From DLAJ01 sp964655525 (GTDB taxonomy: Bacteria > Bacillota > Clostridia > Lachnospirales > Lachnospiraceae): a stretch of 64,000 bases of DNA. Made by a program: the position numbers and the translations under genes. Position 1 is the stretch's first letter; each line of letters opens with the position of its first letter. The stretch is from positions 37,043 through 101,042 of the forward strand of contig CAZZNE010000014.1 in NCBI GenBank assembly GCA_964655525.1, in the 5' to 3' direction. Positions 44,053 through 52,928 of this stretch are shown piece by piece. The notes beneath the pieces are model-generated. The model did no database searches. It was not told the origin of the DNA and saw only the letters and a list, made by a program, of their open reading frames with translations.

Positions 44053-45135
44053 ATGATAACAAATCAAATCATTCAGACGAGTATAGATGAGTTACACCTT
44101 CTGACCAAGGTGGAGTTTGCGGTTTTTGAGATAAATGGAGAGTGTGTGGCGACAACGAATACGGAAATTGCGGGCGATCCGGCAATCCTTTCCTCATTTA
44201 TTGCCTCGCCGGCGGATTCTCAGATCATAGGGAACAGTCATTTATTAAAAATCGTGGATGACGGCGAGATTGCGTATATTCTGATCGCGAAGGGGAGCGG
44301 TACGGATACCTATGTGATGGGAAAAATAGCGGTAAGCCAGATCAAAAATCTGATGATCGCTTATAAAGAGCGCTTTGACCGCAATAATTTTTTTCAAAGT
44401 CTGCTGTTGGATAATCTGCTTTTGGTGGATATTTTTAACCGTGCCAAAAAGCTGCATATCGATATCGAGACGGTACGGACGATATTTTTGATTGAGATCC
44501 AGTCCGAGAAAAATTCTGAGGCGAGCGAGATGCTGCGCGGCCTGTTCAGTGTGCAGTCGGGCGATTATGTCACGTCGGTGGATGCAAACAGTATCGTACT
44601 GATCAAGGCACTGGAGCCGGATAATCAGGCGGAGCAGATGGAGAATATCGCTTCTACGATCGTTGATATGATGAATACGGAAGCGCTTGCGAATGTGCGC
44701 GTGGCGTATGGCAATCCCGTAAATCATCTGAAAGATGTTTCGAAGTCTTATAAAGAAGCGCGAATGGCGATGGACGTCGGAAAGATTTTCTACGTGGAGA
44801 GGAAGCTTGTTTCTTATGCAACGCTCGGGATTGGCCGTTTGATCTATCAGCTTCCGGTCAGCCTGTGTCAGATTTTCGTGAAAGAAATTTTTGGCGATCA
44901 GATTCCTGAAGAGCTGGATGAGGAGACATTGACGACGGTCCATAAATTTTTTGAAAATAATCTGAATGTATCGGAGACGTCGAGACAGCTTTTCGTGCAT
45001 CGGAACACGCTTGTTTACCGAATTGAGAAGCTGCAAAAGGCGACAGGGCTTGATATCCGTGTGTTTGACGACGCCATGACGCTTGAGATTGCACTGATGG
45101 TTGTGAATTATATGCGTTATCTGGATTCCGTGTGA
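44053..45135 (+). CDS. PucR/CdaR-like transcriptional regulator
   Basis: A 360-aa regulator. The N-terminal part (about residues 1-110) resembles a small sensory domain (VEFAVFEINGECVATTN...). A central GGDEF-like degenerate region typical of the CdaR/PucR group comes next, and the C-terminal helix-turn-helix is clear: HKFFENNLNVSETSRQLFVHRNTLVYRIEKLQKATGLDIRVFDDAMTLEIALMV. The family controls sugar-diacid, purine or amino-acid genes. ATG at 44053 lies just after GGAGGAAAG; the TTG at 44041 is part of the ribosome region. Target and ligand unknown. Confidence 0.88.
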   Translation: MITNQIIQTSIDELHLLTKVEFAVFEINGECVATTNTEIAGDPAILSSFIASPADSQIIGNSHLLKIVDDGEIAYILIAKGSGTDTYVMGKIAVSQIKNLMIAYKERFDRNNFFQSLLLDNLLLVDIFNRAKKLHIDIETVRTIFLIEIQSEKNSEASEMLRGLFSVQSGDYVTSVDANSIVLIKALEPDNQAEQMENIASTIVDMMNTEALANVRVAYGNPVNHLKDVSKSYKEARMAMDVGKIFYVERKLVSYATLGIGRLIYQLPVSLCQIFVKEIFGDQIPEELDEETLTTVHKFFENNLNVSETSRQLFVHRNTLVYRIEKLQKATGLDIRVFDDAMTLEIALMVVNYMRYLDSV

Positions 45136-45209
45136 TAACGGAAAGTTGTGTTCATAAAATAAAAGCGCCGCTCATAGAATGTTAATAGTTCTGTGGGGGG
45201 TGCTTTGTT

Positions 45210-46596
45210 ATGTATGAACAAAAAATATGCTATATTGATTTATATAGAAATGGTGTGAAATGCGGAAATATGGGACATGTACGCATGGAGTGGGATGAGG
45301 AACGTTATCGCTTCGGCGCGAATCTCTGCCATATGGACAGACAAACGCTTGTGACGGCGGTGCTGGAGCGCACAGGAGGGCGGCCGCGTACAACGATTCA
45401 AAATATCGAGATCATTCACGGAAAAGGAAGCGCCTCATTCGACTGGATGCCGTTGGAGGGAAACGAGGAAAGCCTGCTGTTTCAGGCGTCAGGAGAGGTT
45501 TATGGGATTTGCCGTCTACCGAAAATGCGTGAAACCTCAAAGCAGGACGACACAGAGACGGCAGAGCAGACAGAAACCATGCGTCCGATGAATATGGAGG
45601 AAGCCGTTTTACAGCTGACAGAGGAACCTGTGCAGGAAATCGTTTCCGGGAAGACGGGTGGACAGGACGGAAAAATGAGAGCGGAATCGGAGACGGCTGA
45701 GAGACAGGGCGGGATGCCGAAAACGGATGCCGGGACAGTGCAGAGACAGGGCGGGATGCCGACAGCAGATGCCGGGATAACGCAGAGACAGGATGGAATG
45801 CCGAAAGCGGATGCCGGGATAACGGAGAGACAGGGCGGGATGCCGAAAACGGATGCCGGGACAGTGCAGAGACAGGGCGNNNNNNNNNNNNNNNNNNNNN
45901 NNNNNNNNNNNNNNNNNNNNNNNNNNNNNNNNNNNNNNNNNNNNNNNNNNNNNNNNNNNNNNNNNNNNNNNNNNNNNNNGGATGCCGACAGCAGATGCCG
46001 GGATAACGCAGAGACAGGATGGAATGCAAAAAGCAGATTCGGGGATCGCAGAGGAGCCGGAAACCGATGCGCGTATGACAGAACAACAGAGCGAGAAGAC
46101 GGAGGAAAGCGCGCAGGAAGAAAGAAAATCGCAAGCAAAAAAGAATAGACAACAGGAAGCAGGTAAAGGGAAAAAAACAGTTGTGCTGACATATCCGCAG
46201 AATGCGGAGGCACGCAGACAGCATGAGCGGCATGTGACAGCATTGTCAGATGATAAATGGAAGCAGTTGTGCAGCATCTACCCGACCGTGCATCCGATCG
46301 GGGATGGTGTGGATTTTATAAAGATCACACCCGTGGATTTTGTGGTACTTCGGCAGGAATATCAAAACCTTGTGCGTAATAGCTTTTTGCTGCATGGTTA
46401 TTATAATTATAACTATATTTTGCTTGGGAAATATCCCGACAAATATTACATCGGGGTACCGGGGATCATGCATGAGCAGGAGCGGATCGCAGCGGCAATG
46501 TTCGGCTTCGTCGGTTTTGAGCACGCCGAAGCGCCTAAAGAACAGAAAGAGAACCGCGACCGGTTTGGCTATTATATGATGGAGGTTGGGATATAA
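45210..46596 (+). CDS. Repeat protein interrupted by scaffold gap (N- and C-terminal domains conserved)
   Basis: One gene is split by 100 Ns. The N-terminal domain (about residues 1-110, MYEQKICYIDLYRNG...) is followed by a Gln/Met/Asp-rich tandem repeat of 14 residues (ERQGGMPKTDAGTV type), the gap, more repeats, a charged linker (KKNRQQEAGKGKK), and a C-terminal domain (about 130 residues) with HPIGDGVDFIKITPVDF and NYILLGKYPDKYYIGVPGIMHEQER. The C-terminal domain may correspond to DUF6128-type Lachnospiraceae proteins, though I cannot confirm this. The frames on either side of the gap differ only because 100 is not the true length. Joining the flanks with zero or whole 42-bp units restores the frame. 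Function unknown. Confidence 0.75.
45699..46050 (+). repeat. 42-bp coding tandem repeat (VNTR)
   Basis: Units start at 45699, 45741, 45783, 45825 and 45867 and resume after the gap. Each encodes 14 residues; units alternate between ERQGGMPKTDAGTV-like and QRQGGMPTADAGIT-like forms. Units 1 and 4 encode the same peptide, and the unit interrupted by the gap matches unit 2 as far as it goes, which points to repeat collapse during assembly. Confidence 0.9.
45880..45979. other. Assembly gap (100 N)
   Basis: Exactly 100 Ns, the usual placeholder for a gap of unknown size. It falls within a GGC-G|GG-ATG junction of the repeat unit. Confidence 0.99.
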
Positions 46597-46698
46597 GCAT
46601 TGCGGAATGATCGCGAGAAGGTATATAATTAATACATAAAAGAGCGTGTTTGCGAGGCTGGGCGCTCAGTATCAAACAAAAGCATGGGAGTGAGAAAC

Positions 46699-47196
46699 GT
46701 GGCGGATCAGGATATGAAGTACATGCGCGCGGCGCTTGGCGAAGCGAAAAAAGCATATGCGCTTGGGGAGGTACCGATCGGCTGCGTCATTGTATATGAG
46801 GACAGGATCATCGCCAGGGGCTATAACCGCCGGAATACCGATAAGAGCACGCTTTCCCATGCGGAGCTTACGGCGATCAAAAAAGCAAGCCGCAAGATTG
46901 GCGACTGGCGCTTGGAGGAGTGCACGCTCTATGTGACGCTGGAACCCTGCCAAATGTGCGCCGGAGCGATTGTGCAGGCGCGTATCCCGCGCGTTGTCAT
47001 GGCATGCATGAATCCGAAAGCCGGGTGTGCTGGCTCCATACTCAACATTCTTGACATGCCGGAATTCAACCATCAAGTGAGTGTGACCCGGGGGGTGCTG
47101 GAGGAAGAGTGCAGCGCACTTTTGACTTGCTTTTTTAAGGAGCTGCGTATCCGCAATAAGGAGGAAAAGCGGCGCGGTATTGACAAATGTGTGTAA
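46699..47196 (+). CDS. tadA: tRNA-specific adenosine deaminase
   Basis: A 165-aa zinc deaminase that converts A34 to inosine in tRNA-Arg(ACG). The zinc and catalytic motifs are HAELTAIKKAS (His and Glu, about residues 51-53) and LEPCQMCAGAIVQAR (two Cys). The N-terminus DQDMKYMRAALGEAKKAYALGEVPIGCVIV is typical. I prefer the GTG at 46699, 8 nt after GGGAG; an in-frame ATG at 46684 lacks a ribosome site and would place GGGAG inside the gene. The SRP RNA promoter lies within its last codons. TadA followed by SRP RNA is a common Firmicutes order, but dnaX, which usually comes next, is missing here. Confidence 0.95.
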   Translation: MADQDMKYMRAALGEAKKAYALGEVPIGCVIVYEDRIIARGYNRRNTDKSTLSHAELTAIKKASRKIGDWRLEECTLYVTLEPCQMCAGAIVQARIPRVVMACMNPKAGCAGSILNILDMPEFNHQVSVTRGVLEEECSALLTCFFKELRIRNKEEKRRGIDKCV

Positions 47197-47208
47197 AACC
47201 GATATACT
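47180..47208 (+). promoter_or_regulatory. Consensus promoter of the SRP RNA gene
   Basis: TTGACA (47180-47185), exactly 17 bp, TATACT (47203-47208). It overlaps the 3' end of tadA and predicts a transcript start near 47215. Confidence 0.9.
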
Positions 47209-47214
47209 TGCAAT

Positions 47215-47410
47215 GCGATGCTTCTGATGAAGCCCGTATAGCTGCCCTTGATAAGTGGCGTTGACGTTTTGGTCCTGCGCAATGAGAACTGCGAATCGTG
47301 TCAGGTTGGGAACAAAGCAGCACTAAGCAGATGCCCTCATGTGCCGTAGGAGTGCCGGGGCTGAGCTAACTGTCAAGGTAACGTATGCGGGTTTCATCAG
47401 GAGCATTTTT
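47215..47410 (+). ncRNA. ffs: Signal recognition particle RNA
   Basis: The conserved SRP core is seen at about 47299-47378: GTCAGG, GGGAACAAAGCAGCACTAAG, and the return strand with GTGCCG and GGGGCTGAG, ending in CTGTCAAGG. The 5' and 3' ends pair: GCTTCTGATGAAGCCCG near 47221 with GCGGGTTTCATCAGGAGC near 47387-47404, followed by T5. At about 195 nt it is longer than the E. coli 4.5S RNA and fits the extended Firmicutes form. It binds Ffh and directs membrane and secreted proteins to the translocon. Exact ends are inferred. Confidence 0.9.
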
Positions 47411-47536
47411 GTATCTGCCCAACGGAAATTGCAGATGTTTTGGGCGGATGATACATGCCATTTTTTTAGGCATGTCTGCTGCTTGCTGGTTCTCTTCGCG
47501 GCAGGGAATGGGATGGATAAAACGGGGGAAGTACGG

Positions 47537-49471
47537 ATGGATATTGCAGTGCTATTGGGCGGCGCGGGCTTTGACAGCCAAAAGAGAACGATCAACGGGA
47601 TCTTGGAAAGCGCGATTCCGGACGGCGGAAACGTATATATTTTTGCCGGAGACGGTTGGAGCTATGGGGAGCTTTCCGCCTACGAGGTCGGGGAGTATAA
47701 TATTTACCGGCTTGTCGATTTTTCTAAATATGACGGCGTGATCGTGAATCTGGATACGATCCATGACGGGGAGGTTGTGGAGGAGGTCATGCAGGGCATC
47801 CGGGAAGCGGGTGTTCCCTGCGTTTCCTTAAATATCGAGTGGGACGGAGCCGTCTGTATTAAGATGGAGAATGAGAAGGGAATCCGTGCTCTTTTGGAGC
47901 ATCTGATCAAGGAGCATCAGGCGAAGACCATCTCCTATGTATCGGGACCGTGTGATAATCAGGATGCAAAAGAGCGTCTGGATGCGTTCCGGGAGACAAT
48001 GACAACATACGGGATGCCGTGGAAAGAGGAGGAAATTCTGTACGGGGACTATACCTATGAAAGTGGTGTGGCGGTTGCGGAGGCGCTGCTTGAACGCGGC
48101 GCGGGATTACCGGATGCGATCATGGTCGCAAATGACGAAATGGCGATCGGCATCATTTTGACGCTGCAGGAGCGGGGGTATCAGGTGCCGGAGGATGTGC
48201 TGGTGACGGGCTATGATGACAGCGCCATCGCAAGGGTCAACTATCCCCGTCTGACGACGGTCAGACGCGGGGAGGCGGCAGCCGCCGGAAAAGCATATCA
48301 AAAGATGCGGCAGATGGTGGAACAAAAGACGGAGCAGAAGGATGAGATCGTATACGGAACCCCGATTTTCGGAGGATCCTGCGGCTGTAACAGGCGGAAT
48401 GATTATACGCATGCCATGTTACAGGAAAAATATGTCAGGAAAGTGGTGCAGACAGGATATTATCTGAATCTGATCAAGAACTCGGCAGCGGAATTTACCG
48501 GATTGGATACCTTTGAGGATTTTATGCGTGTTGTAGAGTCTTACATTAGGCAGATTGATCCACAGTCCTTTTATTTATGTATGTGCGGCAGTATTGATCA
48601 ATATTACGATGAGCTGGAACGCATGGCGGAGGGTCAGGAACGGGGACGGGACGAGTCCGCGTACCGGGAGGAAATCTCGATTCCGATCGCCTACGAGAAC
48701 GGGACGTTTGGCAGCTACGAGGGATTTTCGAAGAAGGATCTTTTGCCGGAGGAATGCAGGAAAGGAAAACGAGGGAATTTTTATGTTGTGATGCCGCTGC
48801 ATCATAAGGATTATTGTTTTGGCTATTGTGTCGTGGGAAATTACCGGCCGGCGATCGAAAGTCGTTTTTTCCAGCAGTTTGTATTGAACTTAAACAATGC
48901 GCTTGAGACGGTCCGCAGGCAGGATACGATGAGAGCCATGCTCGGACGTCTGAACCGCATGTGGGTATTGGACGAGCTGACCGGTGTCCATAATCGGTCG
49001 GGGCTTCGCAAATTCGGCCCGAGAGTTTTGGAGGAAGCGCGGCGCAAACAGTTATCGGCGGCTGTCATTTTTGTGGATGTGGACGGGCTGAAAAAGGTGA
49101 ACGATCAGTTCGGGCATGAAGAGGGCGACGCCCTGATCAAGGCAATCGCGGGGGTTTTGGAACAGTCCAGACAGCACGGACAGCTATTGGTGCGCTACGG
49201 AGGCGATGAATTTCTGATGCTTGCGGCGGGCTACACGGAATCGGACGTTCGGGAACATATCGCGGGTATTCATGCGTCCATCCAAAAATACAATATGGTT
49301 TATCACAAGAAGTATTTACTGGACGCGAGCATTGGGTATTATGTGGAGCCGGAATCGGAGAAACAGGAGCTTAGCCGTATGATCGAGCTTGCGGATAAAG
49401 ATATGTATCGGGTAAAACGGGAAAAAAAGAACCGGAAGGCACTGGAGGAAAGCTCCGCCGCGGAAAATTAA
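47537..49471 (+). CDS. LacI-type ligand-binding domain fused to diguanylate cyclase (GGDEF)
   Basis: A 644-aa soluble protein. Residues 1-275 form a LacI/periplasmic-binding-like sensor domain (MDIAVLLGGAGFDSQKRTINGILE, DAIMVANDEMAIGIILTLQERGYQVPEDVLVTGYDD, NYPRLTTVRR) without any DNA-binding helix-turn-helix or signal peptide. A middle region (about 290-465) looks like a GAF-like linker domain, then a GGDEF domain (about 470-635) with LDELTGVHNRSGL, FVDVDGLKKVNDQFGHEEGD and an intact YGGDEFLML site. The RxxD inhibitory site is absent. It should make cyclic di-GMP in response to a small cytoplasmic ligand, perhaps a sugar. ATG 47537 has GGGGGAA at 6 nt; the frame open from 47339 begins inside the SRP RNA. 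Confidence 0.88.
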   Translation: MDIAVLLGGAGFDSQKRTINGILESAIPDGGNVYIFAGDGWSYGELSAYEVGEYNIYRLVDFSKYDGVIVNLDTIHDGEVVEEVMQGIREAGVPCVSLNIEWDGAVCIKMENEKGIRALLEHLIKEHQAKTISYVSGPCDNQDAKERLDAFRETMTTYGMPWKEEEILYGDYTYESGVAVAEALLERGAGLPDAIMVANDEMAIGIILTLQERGYQVPEDVLVTGYDDSAIARVNYPRLTTVRRGEAAAAGKAYQKMRQMVEQKTEQKDEIVYGTPIFGGSCGCNRRNDYTHAMLQEKYVRKVVQTGYYLNLIKNSAAEFTGLDTFEDFMRVVESYIRQIDPQSFYLCMCGSIDQYYDELERMAEGQERGRDESAYREEISIPIAYENGTFGSYEGFSKKDLLPEECRKGKRGNFYVVMPLHHKDYCFGYCVVGNYRPAIESRFFQQFVLNLNNALETVRRQDTMRAMLGRLNRMWVLDELTGVHNRSGLRKFGPRVLEEARRKQLSAAVIFVDVDGLKKVNDQFGHEEGDALIKAIAGVLEQSRQHGQLLVRYGGDEFLMLAAGYTESDVREHIAGIHASIQKYNMVYHKKYLLDASIGYYVEPESEKQELSRMIELADKDMYRVKREKKNRKALEESSAAEN

Positions 49472-49522
49472 GTAGGCGGGACAGGAAGGATATGATATAA
49501 TGTCCGCAAAGGGCAGAGTCAA

Positions 49523-49577
49523 GTGAGTAAAAAAGCATATGCCGAGCTTGCTCAAGCAGATGCTTTTTTACTCATTT
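49523..49577. terminator. Bidirectional terminator after the GGDEF gene
   Basis: GTGAGTAAAAAAGCAT pairs with ATGCTTTTTTACTCAT (16 bp, wobble at one site) around a 21-nt inner loop that itself contains GAGCTTGCTC. The T6 run on the plus strand supports termination. Confidence 0.75.
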
Positions 49578-49591
49578 GACGAGCGAAGCGA

Positions 49592-49618
49592 ACCCGAAAA
49601 ATCAAAGATTTTTCGGGT
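49592..49618. terminator. Perfect 12-bp palindromic hairpin
   Basis: ACCCGAAAAATC-AAA-GATTTTTCGGGT. It is nested inside a larger pair, GGGCAGAG (49511-49518) with CTCTGCCC (49618-49625), that encloses both hairpins. Confidence 0.6.
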
Positions 49619-49710
49619 CTCTGCCCGTAACTTGAGGAAACATGGTATAATAAACTCGAAAATTCAGCCGCTGCGCGTCTGCCGCGCTACGCGCTTGCAA
49701 TTTTCTTGTT

Positions 49711-49777
49711 ATCATGTCAGGTGAAATCAAATGCTCACTGCGTTCGCGCTTGATTTCCTGCTGACATGATATAATAT
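49711..49777 (+). promoter_or_regulatory. Promoter of the fucO-like gene overlapped by a large inverted repeat
   Basis: ATCATGTCAG and CTGACATGAT, with inner GAAATCAA and TTGATTTC, form an imperfect dyad over 49711-49770. The promoter TTGATT (49750-49755)-N16-TATAAT (49772-49777) lies on its right half. The dyad could be an operator or a supercoil-extruded cruciform. Confidence 0.55.
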
Positions 49778-49819
49778 CATAATCCCAAAAGTCCATCACA
49801 GAGAAGGAGGAAAACAAGT

Positions 49820-50968
49820 ATGGCAAACAGATTTGTACTGAACGAAACATCTTATCATGGAGCGGGGGCGATTCAGGAGATTTCGACAGAGGCAAAAGCG
49901 CGGGGATTTCAGAAAGCGCTGATCTGCAGTGGTCCGAACCTGCTTAAATTCGGTGTGACCAAAAAGGTAACGGATATTTTGGATGCGGCAGGACTTGGCT
50001 ATGAGATTTATTCTGACATCAAGGAAAATCCGACGATCGAAAACGTGCAGAACGGCGTGGAAGCATACAAGAAATCAGGTGCGGATTACATTATCGCCAT
50101 CGGCGGCGGCTCGCCCATCGATACCGCAAAGGCCATCGGCATTATTATCACGAATCCTGAGTTTGCGGATGTGCGCAGCTTAGAGGGTGTTGCACCGACA
50201 AAGAAACCGTCCGTACCGATCTTTGCGGTTCCGACAACAGCGGGAACGGCTGCGGAAGTCACAATCAATTACGTGATCACGGATACGGAGAAAAAGAGAA
50301 AGATGGTATGCGTGGACGTCCATGATATTCCGGTTGTCGCGTTTGTTGATCCTGAAATGATGGCAACGATGCCGAAAGGATTAACGGCAGCGACCGGTAT
50401 GGATGCGCTGACCCATGCGATCGAGGGTTATATCACGGGCGCGGCATGGGAGTTGTCCGATATGTTCCACTTAAAAGCAATCGAGATCATCGCAAGGAGT
50501 CTGCGCGGCGCGGTAGAGAATACGCCGGAAGGCAGAGAGGGCATGGCACTGGGACAGTACGTTGCGGGCATGGGCTTTTCCAATGTGGGTCTGGGAATCG
50601 TTCATTCCATGGCACATCCGCTCGGCGCTCTGTATGATACGCCGCACGGCGTGGCAAATGCCATTATCCTTCCGACCGTTATGGAATATAATGCGGAAGC
50701 AACGGGCGAAAAATACCGTGAGATCGCAAGAGCGATGGGCGTTCAAAATGTGGATGCCATGTCCGTGGAAGAATACCGTAAAGCGGCAGTTGATGCGGTG
50801 CGGCAGTTGTCAAAAGACGTTGGCATTCCGGCAGACTTGAAGGAGATCGTGAAGAAAGAGGACATTCCGTTCCTTGCACAGTCCGCATATGACGATGCGT
50901 GCAGACCGGGTAATCCGAAGGAAACCAGCGTAGAGGATATTACGAAGCTGTATGAGTCCTTAATGTAA
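49820..50968 (+). CDS. fucO: Iron-dependent lactaldehyde reductase / 1,2-propanediol oxidoreductase
   Basis: A 382-aa Fe-dependent group III alcohol dehydrogenase very like FucO: it starts MANRFVLNET, has GGGSPIDTAKAIGIIITNPEFADVRSLEG for the nucleotide, PTTAGTAAEVTINYVITD, and metal ligands in TGMDALTHAIEGY (Asp and His) and GIVHSMAHPLGALYDTPHG (two His). FucO reduces L-lactaldehyde from fucose or rhamnose breakdown to 1,2-propanediol, regenerating NAD. No fucose genes are nearby, so it may act on other aldehydes. ATG follows AAGGAGG. Monocistronic with its own promoter and terminator. Confidence 0.93.
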   Translation: MANRFVLNETSYHGAGAIQEISTEAKARGFQKALICSGPNLLKFGVTKKVTDILDAAGLGYEIYSDIKENPTIENVQNGVEAYKKSGADYIIAIGGGSPIDTAKAIGIIITNPEFADVRSLEGVAPTKKPSVPIFAVPTTAGTAAEVTINYVITDTEKKRKMVCVDVHDIPVVAFVDPEMMATMPKGLTAATGMDALTHAIEGYITGAAWELSDMFHLKAIEIIARSLRGAVENTPEGREGMALGQYVAGMGFSNVGLGIVHSMAHPLGALYDTPHGVANAIILPTVMEYNAEATGEKYREIARAMGVQNVDAMSVEEYRKAAVDAVRQLSKDVGIPADLKEIVKKEDIPFLAQSAYDDACRPGNPKETSVEDITKLYESLM

Positions 50969-50984
50969 GGGAAGAGCAGAAAAC

Positions 50985-51029
50985 ACAGCGTAGCTGCGGC
51001 GTTAGGATGGCTGCAGCTATGCTGTTTTT
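50985..51029 (+). terminator. Terminator after fucO
   Basis: ACAGCGTAGCTGC pairs with GCAGCTATGCTGT (13 bp, one wobble) and is followed by T5. Confidence 0.85.
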
Positions 51030-51063
51030 GTACGGTAAACAAAGGGGTCAAGAAGGAGCATAT

Positions 51064-51765
51064 ATGAACGGAACGATCGTGGTGGTGGATGACGAAAAAG
51101 AAATCGCAGATCTGCTGGACGTTTATCTCACAAACGACGGCTATACCGTGCACAAATTTCATAACGGCGGGGAGGCGCTTCGCTGGATGGAGGAGCATGA
51201 GCCGGATCTGGCGGTGCTGGATGTCATGCTGCCCGATATGGACGGATTTCAGATCTGCCGGAAAATCCGGGAGCATTCTTTTTTCCCGATCATCATGCTG
51301 ACGGCAAAGGTGGAGGACGGCGATAAAATCATGGGGCTGACGATCGGTGCGGATGACTACATCACAAAGCCGTTTAATCCGCTGGAAGTCGTGGCACGGG
51401 TGAAAACGCAGCTTCGGCGCTATACGCGCTATAACAGTCCGACATCGAAGCCGGATGAGAAAGTTTGCGAATATGACATTCGGGGGCTGATCATCAATAG
51501 GGAGCATCATAAATGCAGCCTGTTCGGGAAGGAGCTGCCATTAACGCCGATCGAGTTTTCCATTCTCTGGTATTTGTGTGAGCATCAGGGGGCGGTCGTT
51601 TCATCGGAGGAGTTATTTGAGGCAGTATGGGGAGAGCAGTATATCAATAACAATAATACCGTTATGGCGCATATTGGCAGACTGCGTGAAAAAATGAAAG
51701 AGCCTTCAAAAAATCCGAAATTTATAAAAACCGTATGGGGAGTGGGATACACCATTGAAAATTAA
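51064..51765 (+). CDS. vanR: VanR-like response regulator
   Basis: A 233-aa OmpR/PhoB-type regulator. The receiver domain (1-120) shows the acidic pocket VVDDEKE, the phospho-acceptor Asp in AVLDVMLPDMDGF and the Lys in DYITKPFNP. The C-terminal winged helix (about 140-233) has LTPIEFSILWYLCEHQGAVVSSEELFEAVWGEQY and KTVWGVGYTIEN. The whole sequence follows VanR of the VanA/VanB groups. Once phosphorylated by VanS, VanR activates vanHAX-type promoters; two likely boxes lie upstream of vanH at 55896-55917. ATG has GAAGGAG at 5 nt. Gene orientation is opposite to that of the vanH unit. Confidence 0.92.
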   Translation: MNGTIVVVDDEKEIADLLDVYLTNDGYTVHKFHNGGEALRWMEEHEPDLAVLDVMLPDMDGFQICRKIREHSFFPIIMLTAKVEDGDKIMGLTIGADDYITKPFNPLEVVARVKTQLRRYTRYNSPTSKPDEKVCEYDIRGLIINREHHKCSLFGKELPLTPIEFSILWYLCEHQGAVVSSEELFEAVWGEQYINNNNTVMAHIGRLREKMKEPSKNPKFIKTVWGVGYTIEN

Positions 51766-52924
51766 ATCATTACGCACAAACATAAAAAAGAGAAATGATT
51801 ACAGATATTTTAAAAATAAAATTTTCTTCCGAACCGTCCTGATGGTTTTGATTGCAGTCGGCTTCATTTTTTTTCTTTATTCCTACATCCTGTCGGGGAA
51901 GTTTGCGGACTGGATGATCGGAGTCTATCAAAATCTGTTTCGCTTGGATTATGATGCGGCATATATCTTATATCAAAATACGTTCCGCAACCATATGGAT
52001 ATTATCATGATCGTGGCGATGGTGTGCATGTTTTTTATTGTGTTCCGTATTTACCTCAATTGGTTTACGGTATACTTTGAGGAGATCGGAAAAGGAATGG
52101 ATAGTCTGCTTCAGGAGAAGTCGGAGGATATTTCGTTAACCCCGGAGCTGTTTGATCTGGAGCGCAGATTAAACACGGTAAAGCATACGATCGAGAAGCA
52201 GAAAAGTGATATTCTGACGACAGAAAAAAGAAAGAATGACTTGATCATGTATCTTGCGCATGATTTAAAAACGCCGCTTGCCTCCGTGATCGGCTATCTG
52301 AATCTGCTGCGCGATGAAAAAGAAATATCCGATGAAGTGCGGGATAAGTACCTTTCGATCTCTTTGGAAAAGGCGGAGCGCCTTGAGGAACTCATCAATG
52401 AATTTTTTGAGATCGCGAGATTTAATATATCCGACATTGCACTGCAATATAGCCGGATCAGCCTTACGCGTCTGCTGGAGCAGGTTTTGTATGAGTTTGA
52501 TCCGATGTTAAAAGAGAAAGGGTTGACGGGAAAACTGCAGGCGGAAAAGGATGTGACGCTTCGGTGTGATGCAAATAAGATTCAGCGCGTATTTGACAAT
52601 CTGCTGCGCAATGCGGTCATGTATAGCGATGAGGGCGGAGAGATTAAGATCACGGTTCAATCTGATCAGGCTCAGGCGGTGACGGTCACGGTTTCAAATT
52701 ATGGAGATACGATTCCGGAGGAGAAACTGAACCGGATTTTCGAACAGTTCTACAGACTAGATGATGCGCGCAGCACGAATAGCGGCGGCGCGGGCTTAGG
52801 GCTTGCGATCGCAAAGCAGATCGTCGAACTGCACGGGGGAAGCATTGAAGCACAGAGCGGGGAGGGGCAGACGAGGTTTTGCGTGACGCTGCCGGTCTCG
52901 GAAACGGTTGTAAGGGGCAGTTGA
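51755..52924 (+). CDS. vanS: VanS-like sensor histidine kinase
   Basis: A 389-aa membrane kinase with helices near residues 28-48 and 84-104 enclosing a short loop, a HAMP-like coiled linker and the kinase core. The H-box is LIMYLAHDLKTPLASVIGYLN (phospho-His near 169), then N-box NKIQRVFDNLLRNAVMYSDEGG, G-box region GAGLGLAIAKQIVELHGG. The H-box and short outer loop match VanS of the VanA type. It starts with TTG 11 nt inside vanR, a normal vanRS coupling. It should phosphorylate VanR when glycopeptides or cell-wall damage are sensed; the exact signal is not shown by the sequence. Confidence 0.9.
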   Translation: MKIKSLRTNIKKRNDYRYFKNKIFFRTVLMVLIAVGFIFFLYSYILSGKFADWMIGVYQNLFRLDYDAAYILYQNTFRNHMDIIMIVAMVCMFFIVFRIYLNWFTVYFEEIGKGMDSLLQEKSEDISLTPELFDLERRLNTVKHTIEKQKSDILTTEKRKNDLIMYLAHDLKTPLASVIGYLNLLRDEKEISDEVRDKYLSISLEKAERLEELINEFFEIARFNISDIALQYSRISLTRLLEQVLYEFDPMLKEKGLTGKLQAEKDVTLRCDANKIQRVFDNLLRNAVMYSDEGGEIKITVQSDQAQAVTVTVSNYGDTIPEEKLNRIFEQFYRLDDARSTNSGGAGLGLAIAKQIVELHGGSIEAQSGEGQTRFCVTLPVSETVVRGS

Positions 52925-52928
52925 ATAG

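Noticed and set aside
45880..46277. Frameshift or pseudogene at the N block
   Set aside because: The frame change is explained by the arbitrary 100-N gap length; the flanks join in frame.
47339..47536. N-terminal extension of the GGDEF protein
   Set aside because: It begins inside the SRP RNA and has no ribosome site; ATG 47537 has GGGGGAA at the right distance.
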